In this document: one piece after another, positions 1 to 5,669 of the stretch
How positions within the stretch are numbered: the stretch's first letter is position 1
How the letters are laid out: every line of letters starts with the position of its first letter
Assembly: GCA_030151145.1 (NCBI GenBank)
Contig: JASLEL010000240.1
Span: 1-5,669, forward strand
Source of the DNA: Aquirhabdus sp.
GTDB lineage: Bacteria; Pseudomonadota; Gammaproteobacteria; Pseudomonadales; Moraxellaceae
Direction of reading: 5' to 3'
DNA: 5,669 nucleotides
Position numbers and translations under genes: made by a program
Notes under the pieces: generated by a model
What the model was told of the DNA's origin: nothing
The model's database searches: none
The model's input: only the letters and a program-made list of their open reading frames with translations

Positions 1-9
1 TTTATAATT

Positions 10-15
10 AGAGGA
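10..15 (+). promoter_or_regulatory. Ribosome-binding site of the double-glycine peptide gene
   Basis: AGAGGA lies 4 bases before the ATG at 20. The spacing is a little short, but the match to the anti-Shine-Dalgarno sequence is good. It supports the ATG at 20, which is also the start that gives a leader of normal length. Confidence 0.7.
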
Positions 16-19
16 CAAC

Positions 20-301
20 ATGGCTGCTCAAGAACTGAACAATTACGAAGCCGAATCCGTCGCTGGTGGTCTCACCTTGTCAGGTGGTTTCACTTACTCC
101 ATCACCCTGCCTTCCTTGCAGTCCGTACTGCAACCCATCGTCAGCGCTCTGGCTGCTGATGGTGTATCGTTCCTGAATCTCGCAGGGCAATATACAGGTC
201 TGACCAATGTCACCGCTCAAACCGGTACACTGATCAGCAGCCTGGCTAATAACCCAGCTGGTGCAGCTACAGCAATCGGTAACTTCATCCACAATGTCTA
301 A
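20..301 (+). CDS. Double-glycine leader peptide, class II microcin/bacteriocin-like precursor
   Basis: This is a 93-residue precursor of a small secreted peptide. Residues 1-17 (MAAQELNNYEAESVAGG) match the double-glycine leader consensus: Leu6 at -12, Glu10 at -8, Val14 at -4 and Gly16-Gly17 at -2/-1. In known families such leaders are cut after the second Gly by the C39 peptidase domain of an ABC exporter. The predicted mature part (18-93, 76 residues) has no Lys, Arg, Cys, Trp, Met or Glu, and only one Asp (47) and one His (91). It is rich in Gly, Ala, Ser, Thr, Leu and Asn, with a hydrophobic stretch around 33-56 and a Gly/Ala-rich tail. The ATG has an AGAGGA ribosome-binding site at 10-15, and a strong terminator follows the stop, so it looks like the last gene of a unit entering from the left. 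I do not recognise a named homologue. An antibacterial microcin is the leading inference; a signalling or surface peptide using the same export route is possible. No exporter or immunity gene is visible. Confidence 0.8.
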   Translation: MAAQELNNYEAESVAGGLTLSGGFTYSITLPSLQSVLQPIVSALAADGVSFLNLAGQYTGLTNVTAQTGTLISSLANNPAGAATAIGNFIHNV

Positions 302-314
302 AAAATAAAATAAT

Positions 315-348
315 AAAAAAATGCCCAGCAGATGCTGGGCATTTTTTT
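315..348. terminator. Bidirectional Rho-independent terminator
   Basis: A perfect 9-bp stem (321-329 ATGCCCAGC pairing with 334-342 GCTGGGCAT) closes a 4-base loop (AGAT, 330-333). Six A bases (315-320) precede it and six T bases (343-348) follow it, extending the pairing. Read on either strand, a GC-rich hairpin is followed by a T run, so it can end both the peptide transcript (stop at 301) and the efflux operon transcript (stop at 361). It lies 13 bp past the first stop and 12 bp past the second. On the minus strand a further T-rich stretch (314-301) follows. Confidence 0.93.
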
Positions 349-360
349 GATCGGGATCTG

Positions 361-3300
361 TCAGGATGCCGGATGCGCAGCAGACTCCGGTTGCTCATCC
401 TGATGTTCATCATGTGCAAGGACCGGTTTGTCCGATGCCAGAAACAGATACATCGCTGGCACCACAAACAAGGTAAACAGACTGCCAATCGACAAGCCGG
501 CAAAGATCACCAGACCCATCGCAAAGCGACCTGCCGCACCCGCACCGGATGCAATCACCAGTGGAATCACACCGAACACCATCGCTGCTGTCGTCATCAG
601 AATCGGACGCAGACGTTGATGGGTGGCTTCCATGATCGCTTCCAGCTTGGTTTTACCCAATGAGCGCTCGTGGTTAGCCACTTCGACAATCAGAATCCCG
701 TGCTTACTGATCAGACCTGCCAGTGTCACCAGACCCACCTTGGTATAGATGTTGACCGACGTGAAGCCCCAAAAAATAAAGATCATCGCACCAAACAATG
801 CCAGCGGTACTGATACCAGAATGATGACCGGATCGCGGAAGCTGTCAAACAGCGCAGCCAATGCAAGGAAAACAATGATGATGGCAAAGGCAAAGGTTGC
901 CGCAAAACCACCAGACTCCTGCATGAACTGTCGGGACGAACCTGCATAGTCCACATTGTATCCGCTTGGCGCCACCTGCTTGACCGTATCGCTCAGGAAC
1001 TGCAGGATTTCACCCTGAGATCCCGCACCGACACCCATGATCGTCGCAGAGTTTTGCTGCTGGAAGCGCGAGATCGCTTCAGGCACCACTTCATGCTTGA
1101 GGGTGGCAATCGTCTTGACCTGTACCAGACTGCCGCTTGGCGTCTTGATATAGTAGTCGAGGATCTGATTCGGATTCAGACGATCTTTCTGCAGTACTTG
1201 CGGCATGACCTTATACGAGCGTCCATCAATCGAGAAATAATTGACATAGCCTCCGCCCAGTGCAGCACTCAAGGCCACCCCAACATCTTGCTGCGTCATG
1301 CCCAGAGCCGCGATCTTGTTGCGGTCCAGCACGAGGTCAGCCTGCGGCGCATCGACTTTCAGGTCGGTATCTACGAAGTAGAATTTGCCGGAAGCATTCG
1401 CCTTGGCCAAGACCTGCTGAGTCACTTCATTGAGTTCCTCAAATGACTTGGTGGTATTGATCACGAACTGGATCGGCAGACCCGACGAACCCGGCAACGG
1501 CGGGAACTGGAAGGCCGCAACACGGGCACCTGCGATCTTGTTCCAGCGCTCCTGCAGATCCTGCTGGATCACATGGGCACTCCGCGAGCGCTGATCCCAA
1601 GGTTTCAGCAGCACACCGCCAATCCCCTGACTGATCACCGGTACGCCAGTGATCTGGAACATCTGCGCATACTCAGGCGTGTCTTTGGAAATCTTAAACA
1701 CCTGATTGGCATAGGTCTGCATCTGATCCGAAGTCGCCGTCGGCGAACCCATGACCTGCGACAGCACAAGGCCCTGATCTTCCTCTGGTGCGAGCTCCTG
1801 CTGCGACATTTTGAACATGCCAAACAGTACGACCAACATCAGAACACCCATCACGATCAGCACCGGCCAAGTCTTGAGCAGACTACCCAAGAGCTTGGTA
1901 TAGGTGCCGCGCACCGCTTCAAATACACGGTTGATGGCGACGACAAACTTACCTTCATCCTGATGCGGATCAAAGAATTTACCGCACATCACCGGAGACA
2001 AGGTCAGTGCCACGACCCCAGACACCGTCACTGATGCAGCAAGCGTGAAGGCAAACTCACTGAACAACGCCCCCGTCAATCCACCCTGGAAGCCGATCGG
2101 CACGTAGACGGCCACCAGCACCACGGTCATCGCCAAGATCGGCCCACCCAGCTCTCGTGCTGCCAAAATCGCAGCATCCACCGGCTTCATACCCTGTCGC
2201 ATATGCCGATCGACGTTCTCTACCACGATGATGGCATCATCCACCACCAGACCAATCGCAAGTACCATCGCCAGCAAGGTCAAGAGGTTAATCGAGTACC
2301 CCAACATCTTCATGGCAAAGAAGGTACCGATCAGTGACAATGGCATGGCAATGACCGGAATAACGACCGCACGGAAACTGCCCAAGAACAGGAAGATCAC
2401 CACCGTCACGATAGCCAGTGCTTCGACCAGCGTGGTGACGACCTCATCAATCGAGGAATTAATAAAGTCGGTCGAGTCGTAGACGATCTGACCCGTCAGA
2501 CCCTGCGGCAACTGATCATGGATATCAGGGAATGCTTCGCGCACCGTTTTAGCCACGCTCAGGATATTGGCTTCAGGTGCAATCTTGATGCCGATAAACA
2601 CCGAGCGCACGCCACCGAAGGCGACGTTAAAGTCGTAGTTCTCAGAGCCCAGACTCACAGTGGCGACATCTTGCAGACGCACGATGGCATCGCCGTTCTG
2701 CTTGACCACGAGTTGCTTGAACTCGTCCACGCTATGCAGATCGGTCTTGGCCGTCAGCGGTACCGTGACCATCTGGCCTTTGGTGACGCCCAGCGGTGCC
2801 AAGAGGTTATTCGCAGCCAGCGCCGCATTCACGTCGGCAGCAGTAATGCCATAGGCAGCCATTTTGTTGCTATCGAGCCATGCACGAAGTGCAAACTGAC
2901 GCGCACCCAAAATCTCAGCGGTCTGTACACCCGGAATCGAGTCGAGTTTCGGCTTGACCACACGGATCAGATAGTCAGTGACGTTATTGGTCGGCAGCGT
3001 GTCGCTGTAGAAGCCCATATACATCGCATCGACGGTCTGCCCGGTCTGCACAGTCAGGACCGGTGTCTGCGCCTGAGGCGGCAGCTGGTTCTTGACTGAG
3101 TTGACCTGTGTGTTGATTTCGGTCAGTGCCCGGTTGGCGTCATAGTTCAGGCGCAGGGTCGCGGTAATGACCGACACACCACTGCTGCTCGACGATGACA
3201 GATAATCAATGCCCTGTGCCTGCGCAATGGCGGCTTCCATCGGCTGCGTGATAAAGCCCGCCACGGTCTGAGCATCAGCACCGTAATAGGTGGTCGAAAT

Positions 3301-3438
3301 AGTGACTGTCGCATTCTGCGTCTGCGGATACTGGTTGACCGGCAGACTGAACAGCGAGCGTAATCCCAGAATCAGGATCAGCAGGCTCACCGTCACCGCC
3401 AGCACCGGCCGCCGGATAAAGATATCGGTAAATTTCAT
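361..3438 (-). CDS. RND (HAE-1 family) multidrug efflux pump, inner-membrane permease subunit
   Basis: This is a complete 1025-residue proton/drug antiporter, the motor of a tripartite efflux complex. It begins MKFTDIFIRRPVLAVTVSLL, the usual RND opening, with TM1 at about 11-29. A first periplasmic porter and docking region (about 30-335) precedes TM2-TM6 (about 337-485). TM7 (about 525-542) leads to the second periplasmic region (543-840), and TM8-TM12 span about 845-1000. The proton-relay residues are present: Asp400-Asp401 in GLVVDDAIIVVENV (TM4), Lys912 in GLISKHGILIVE (TM10) and Arg942 in QRLRPILMTT, matching AcrB D407/D408, K940 and R971. The length, slightly under AcrB, and the opening resemble the MexI/MexW branch, but I cannot fix the orthologue or substrates. 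The CzcA/CusA heavy-metal branch is unlikely given the VVDD motif and overall sequence. The ATG is 9 bp after the adaptor stop with a GAGG ribosome-binding site. Oddities are a run of six Ser (81-86) and an acidic, His-containing C-terminal tail (1004-1025). Confidence 0.96.
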   Translation of the reverse strand: MKFTDIFIRRPVLAVTVSLLILILGLRSLFSLPVNQYPQTQNATVTISTTYYGADAQTVAGFITQPMEAAIAQAQGIDYLSSSSSSGVSVITATLRLNYDANRALTEINTQVNSVKNQLPPQAQTPVLTVQTGQTVDAMYMGFYSDTLPTNNVTDYLIRVVKPKLDSIPGVQTAEILGARQFALRAWLDSNKMAAYGITAADVNAALAANNLLAPLGVTKGQMVTVPLTAKTDLHSVDEFKQLVVKQNGDAIVRLQDVATVSLGSENYDFNVAFGGVRSVFIGIKIAPEANILSVAKTVREAFPDIHDQLPQGLTGQIVYDSTDFINSSIDEVVTTLVEALAIVTVVIFLFLGSFRAVVIPVIAMPLSLIGTFFAMKMLGYSINLLTLLAMVLAIGLVVDDAIIVVENVDRHMRQGMKPVDAAILAARELGGPILAMTVVLVAVYVPIGFQGGLTGALFSEFAFTLAASVTVSGVVALTLSPVMCGKFFDPHQDEGKFVVAINRVFEAVRGTYTKLLGSLLKTWPVLIVMGVLMLVVLFGMFKMSQQELAPEEDQGLVLSQVMGSPTATSDQMQTYANQVFKISKDTPEYAQMFQITGVPVISQGIGGVLLKPWDQRSRSAHVIQQDLQERWNKIAGARVAAFQFPPLPGSSGLPIQFVINTTKSFEELNEVTQQVLAKANASGKFYFVDTDLKVDAPQADLVLDRNKIAALGMTQQDVGVALSAALGGGYVNYFSIDGRSYKVMPQVLQKDRLNPNQILDYYIKTPSGSLVQVKTIATLKHEVVPEAISRFQQQNSATIMGVGAGSQGEILQFLSDTVKQVAPSGYNVDYAGSSRQFMQESGGFAATFAFAIIIVFLALAALFDSFRDPVIILVSVPLALFGAMIFIFWGFTSVNIYTKVGLVTLAGLISKHGILIVEVANHERSLGKTKLEAIMEATHQRLRPILMTTAAMVFGVIPLVIASGAGAAGRFAMGLVIFAGLSIGSLFTLFVVPAMYLFLASDKPVLAHDEHQDEQPESAAHPAS

Positions 3439-3445
3439 GGCGAGA

Positions 3446-3450
3446 CCTCA
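3446..3450 (-). promoter_or_regulatory. Pump ribosome-binding site overlapping the adaptor stop codon
   Basis: Read on the minus strand, TGAGG combines the adaptor stop TGA (3450-3448) with the Shine-Dalgarno core GAGG (3449-3446). The core sits 7 bases before the pump ATG (3438-3436). Ribosomes ending the adaptor would cover the pump's initiation site, which suggests translational coupling and matched output of the two proteins. Confidence 0.75.
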
Positions 3451-4596
3451 ATGCTCCTGGGGAGTCGGATTCGGATCATTGGTTGGCTGGATCTTGTTAT
3501 CCACCACCACGGGTGAGCCGTTCTTCAGTTTGATCTGACCACTGGTCACGACCTGCTGTCCTTCTTTGATGCCGGTCAGTACCGCCACCTGATCACCTCG
3601 GGTTTCACCGGTCGTGACCAGGACCTGTTGGACTTCAAGGCCATCCGCAGGTGCTGGTGTGGTATTGCCCTTTGCATCTTTCTTGGGTTGGGCTTTCTGA
3701 ATCACAAACACGGTTGAACCATAAGGGTTAAAGGTAATCGCAGTCTGCGGCAGGGTCAGGAACTCCTGGCTCTGACCGGCTTCGACATTGACATTGGCAA
3801 ACATGCCCGGCAGCAGCTGACGTTCGCCATTGCCGATGGTGGCCTCGACCTGTACGTTACGCGAGGTCGGATCGACTTTCGGGCTGATGGCCGTCACGGT
3901 ACCGTGGAATGTCTTGTTTGGGAAAGCATCGCTCGTCAGGCTCACATGCTGACCCAGCGCCACTTGACCGATATCGCGCTGTGGCAGATAAAAATCGATA
4001 TGGATCGGATCAATGGCCTGCAGTGTGACGATTTTGTCACCCGGATTCAGATACTGACCCGGATTGAGCGTACTGATGCCCAGACGACCCGCGAACGGTG
4101 CACGGATGGTCTTTTTGGCGACATTCGCGGCCTGCTGATCGACCAGTGCCTGTTTGTTCTTCAGATCAGCCTGATCGTTGTCGAGTTGAGCACGACTGAT
4201 GGCCTGTACCGCAAACTGGGCCTGATCACGCTTCAGTACGGTCGCAGCCAGATCAACGGCGGTCTGCAGGGCTTTCAACTGGGCCAAATCTGAGTCTGCA
4301 TTGAGCTGAACCAGCACCGTGCCTGCTGCGACATCTTCGCCCGACTTGAAGTTGACGTCGCGCACCAGACCCGAGATCTCACCCGAGAGGTCAACGCCAC
4401 GCACAGCGATCAGGGTACCTACCGAATTCAACTGTGGCTGCCAATAGGCCTTCTGTGCCGTCGTGGCACTGACCACGGATGGCGCAGGCTTGGGCATGCT
4501 GGCCATCATTTTTTTGATATGCAAAAAGAATCCGCCGCCGAGCAGAACGACGAGGATGAGCAAACCGCCCAACATGATCAACATTCGCTTTGTCAT
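3448..4596 (-). CDS. RND efflux periplasmic adaptor (membrane fusion protein, AcrA/MexH type)
   Basis: This is a complete 382-residue adaptor that would link the inner-membrane pump to the outer-membrane channel. An N-terminal membrane anchor covers about residues 5-25, after Lys3-Arg4. No lipobox Cys is seen, so the protein looks membrane-anchored rather than lipidated as in AcrA. The first lipoyl half-motif lies at about 68-100 (GEISGLVRDVNFKSGEDV, then LVQLNAD). A Gln/Ala-rich coiled-coil hairpin spans about 103-160, and the second lipoyl half begins at KKTIRAPFAGRLG (161-173). The beta-barrel is about 197-272 (IHIDFYLPQRDIG, LLPGMFANVNVEAG) and the membrane-proximal domain about 278-365, ending in VVTSGQIKLKNGSPV. 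A polar Lys/Pro/Ala-rich loop (301-319) interrupts the last domain. The ATG at 4596 has GAGAG (4607-4603 on the minus strand) 6 bases upstream, favouring it over Met5 or Met8. It lies 130 bp downstream of the channel gene and 9 bp upstream of the pump gene. Confidence 0.95.
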   Translation of the reverse strand: MTKRMLIMLGGLLILVVLLGGGFFLHIKKMMASMPKPAPSVVSATTAQKAYWQPQLNSVGTLIAVRGVDLSGEISGLVRDVNFKSGEDVAAGTVLVQLNADSDLAQLKALQTAVDLAATVLKRDQAQFAVQAISRAQLDNDQADLKNKQALVDQQAANVAKKTIRAPFAGRLGISTLNPGQYLNPGDKIVTLQAIDPIHIDFYLPQRDIGQVALGQHVSLTSDAFPNKTFHGTVTAISPKVDPTSRNVQVEATIGNGERQLLPGMFANVNVEAGQSQEFLTLPQTAITFNPYGSTVFVIQKAQPKKDAKGNTTPAPADGLEVQQVLVTTGETRGDQVAVLTGIKEGQQVVTSGQIKLKNGSPVVVDNKIQPTNDPNPTPQEH

Positions 4597-4631
4597 AGCA
4601 ATCTCTCAAAATAAGCGTTCAAACCATTCTG

Positions 4632-4648
4632 GTGTGATATTCGTGTGA
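4632..4648. repeat. Short direct repeat GTGTGA at 11-bp spacing
   Basis: GTGTGA occurs at 4632-4637 and again at 4643-4648, with start points 11 bp apart, about one helical turn. It lies upstream of the adaptor gene and overlaps the foot of the strong stem-loop. Such spacing can mark side-by-side protein binding, but six bases twice can also arise by chance. Confidence 0.35.
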
Positions 4649-4679
4649 CCCGACTGCACAAACAGCAGTCGCAAGGTCA
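4646..4679 (-). promoter_or_regulatory. Strong stem-loop in the channel-adaptor spacer
   Basis: On the plus strand, TGACC (4646-4650) and CGACTGC (4651-4657) are mirrored by GCAGTCG (4665-4671) and GGTCA (4675-4679) around a 7-base loop. This gives 12 base pairs, interrupted only by a 3-base bulge (4672-4674). In the operon mRNA it sits about 38 bases before the adaptor ribosome-binding site. Lacking a T run, it is not a standard terminator. It could stabilise an mRNA end, act as an RNase site, slow polymerase, or serve as a protein-binding palindrome in DNA. The structure is visible; the role is inferred. Confidence 0.6.
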
Positions 4680-4726
4680 GGTCAATGTGGTATTACGCGC
4701 ACTGATCGCCAGCACGCCGATTCTCG

Positions 4727-5669
4727 TCATTCCTTGGCCGATGGCGATGAAAGCCAGCTGCCACCCAAAGATTGATACAACGCCACCGTATCGGTATAGC
4801 GCGCCGCCTCAGCCTGAACCAGACTGATGTGAGTCTGCTGATAGAGGCGCTGTGCATCCAAGAGCGGCAGATAGGCAATCGCGCCCAGCTTGTATTGCGC
4901 AAGGCCCAGATCCAGCGAGGCTTTGGCAAGCGAAGCCGCCTGTGCCTGCGCCTGCAAGGTCTGGGCATCGGCATCGATCGCTCTTAGGCTGTCCGCGACA
5001 TTCTGGAAGGCCCCCAGCACCGTCTGATGGTACTGCGCCTCGGCCTGATCGCGTGCCGCAGCCGCAGCACGGCGCTTGGCACTTAAAGTCCCACCATTGA
5101 AGATCGGCTGGGTAATACCCGCACCGAAATTCCACAGCGTACTGTTGGCACTGAAGCTGCCGGTCTCTGCCCGATCTACGCCGTAGCTGCCGGTCAGGTT
5201 GATCTGTGGGTATTGATTGGCAACCGCAACGCCCAAAGCGGCATTCGCTTGATGAAACAATGCTTCACTCGCACGAATGTCCGGACGCTTACGCACCAAC
5301 TCAGACGGGAGCGACACCGGCAGATCGGCAGGCAGCTGCAATGACGCCAGATCCAGCTCAGGCAAGCCCTCTTCGCTCGGCAGTTTGCCAACATAGATCG
5401 CAAGCTGATGGCGGGCAAAGTCCAGCGACTTCTCAAGCGGAGACACCAGCGCCTTTGTCTGGGCGACCTGAGTCTGCTGATTCAGGAGGGTCGAGCGTGG
5501 GATGGCACCGAGATCAAACTGCTTCTGCACCAGATCCAGCTGCTTCTGCTCGGTATCCAATACCTCATGGGTCGCCTGCAGCTGTGCGCGCAGCGAGGCT
5601 TCGGTGATGGCAGTCGTGATGACATTGGCGATCAGGGTCTGATAGGCGGCCTCGGTCTGATAGCGCTGG
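4727..5669 (-). CDS. Outer-membrane efflux channel, NodT/OprM family (5' end outside window)
   Basis: This is the C-terminal 313 residues of a TolC-like trimeric channel, the outer-membrane exit of the efflux complex. The frame stays open to the right edge and the translated edge (QRYQTEAAYQ, then ASLRAQLQATHEV) is conserved helical-barrel sequence, so the real start lies outside. Family members are usually about 460-500 residues, so roughly 150-190 are missing, including any lipoprotein signal. In visible-residue numbering, a coiled-coil barrel segment spans 1-93. The NodT hallmark LPSELVRKRPDIRASEALF is at 119-137, followed by ANAALGVAVANQYPQINLTG (141-160). GAGITQPIFNGGTLSAKRRA (182-201) precedes the second helical repeat (202-300), and the protein ends near ALYQSLGGSW (296-305). 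Here the channel gene leads the operon; many RND operons place it last or lack it. Confidence in the family is high; the natural partners are inferred from the adjacent adaptor and pump genes. Confidence 0.94.
   Translation of the reverse strand, partial: QRYQTEAAYQTLIANVITTAITEASLRAQLQATHEVLDTEQKQLDLVQKQFDLGAIPRSTLLNQQTQVAQTKALVSPLEKSLDFARHQLAIYVGKLPSEEGLPELDLASLQLPADLPVSLPSELVRKRPDIRASEALFHQANAALGVAVANQYPQINLTGSYGVDRAETGSFSANSTLWNFGAGITQPIFNGGTLSAKRRAAAAARDQAEAQYHQTVLGAFQNVADSLRAIDADAQTLQAQAQAASLAKASLDLGLAQYKLGAIAYLPLLDAQRLYQQTHISLVQAEAARYTDTVALYQSLGGSWLSSPSAKE

Larger units (their letters stand above)
4597..4726 (-). other. Channel-adaptor intergenic spacer (structured, non-coding)
   Basis: This 130-bp spacer is unusually long for an operon whose next junction is only 9 bp. 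In transcript order it contains a weak wobble-paired stem-loop (4717-4697), a strong stem-loop (4679-4646), a TCACAC direct repeat (4648-4632) and the adaptor ribosome-binding site (4607-4603). Neither hairpin is followed by a T run, so I call no terminator. A TTGACC resembling a -35 box (4685-4680) has no convincing -10 partner 16-18 bases on, so I call no promoter. No short reading frame with a ribosome-binding site stood out. Confidence 0.6.

Noticed and set aside
3..8. Perfect TATAAT hexamer resembling a -10 promoter box
   Set aside because: Transcription from it would begin at about 14-16, inside or past the ribosome-binding site at 10-15. Any -35 would be outside the window. It is more likely AT-rich spacer sequence.
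83..88. Second Gly-Gly (residues 22-23) as the leader cleavage site
   Set aside because: Measured from that site, position -4 is Thr, and the Leu -12/Glu -8 pattern is lost. The first Gly-Gly fits the consensus far better.
80..292. Minus-strand open frame opposite the peptide gene
   Set aside because: It is antisense to a gene with a good ribosome-binding site and leader, and its translation is Cys/Gln-rich with no recognisable motif.
1054..1446. 130-codon plus-strand open frame inside the pump gene
   Set aside because: It is antisense to the pump's second periplasmic region and shows no recognisable domain or ribosome-binding context.
1573..2034. 153-codon plus-strand open frame inside the pump gene
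   Set aside because: It is antisense to conserved RND coding sequence, with a His/Arg-rich composition and no plausible product.
2518..3099. 193-codon plus-strand open frame inside the pump gene
   Set aside because: It lies wholly antisense to conserved RND sequence. Its translation is Arg/His/Gln-rich and lacks domain signatures, as expected for a shadow of a biased coding strand.
4680..4685. TTGACC (minus strand) as a -35 box for an adaptor promoter
   Set aside because: At 16-18 bases downstream the sequence is around TTTGTG, a poor -10. GAATAT further on lacks a good -35, so there is no supportable promoter pair.
5558..5560. TTG at this point as the start of the channel gene
   Set aside because: The frame continues open to the window edge with conserved NodT-family residues upstream, so this TTG encodes an internal Leu.

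Overview
The window holds two units that converge on a shared terminator. All of it reads as proteobacterial, most likely gammaproteobacterial, with moderate GC (low to mid 50s by eye). A Moraxellaceae-like host is plausible but not established, because there is no rRNA, tRNA or other phylogenetic marker here.

Left edge, plus strand (20-301): a complete 93-codon gene for a small secreted peptide. It has a textbook double-glycine leader (Leu at -12, Glu at -8, Val at -4, Gly-Gly at -2/-1). The predicted 76-residue mature part is hydrophobic, rich in Gly, Ala, Ser, Thr and Asn, and almost uncharged. It resembles a class II microcin/bacteriocin-type precursor exported by a peptidase-containing ABC transporter. 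That transporter and any immunity gene would have to lie left of the window.

Centre and right, minus strand (5669 down to 361): a tripartite RND efflux operon, transcribed right to left. Its order is outer-membrane channel (NodT/OprM type, 5' end cut by the window edge), then periplasmic adaptor (AcrA/MexH type, complete), then inner-membrane RND pump (HAE-1 type, complete, proton-relay residues present). Together these would form a proton-driven export duct through both membranes. Adaptor and pump are separated by 9 bp, and the pump's ribosome-binding site overlaps the adaptor's stop codon. Channel and adaptor are separated by 130 bp that contain a strong stem-loop, a weaker wobble-paired stem-loop and a 6-bp direct repeat at 11-bp spacing. 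The operon promoter and any regulator are off the right edge.

The 59 bp between the two units (302-360) carry a hairpin flanked by A and T tracts that should terminate transcription in both directions. No stretch longer than about 130 bp lacks a gene. The efflux operon is ordinary in kind. The most unusual items are the uncharged double-glycine peptide and the structured channel-adaptor spacer.
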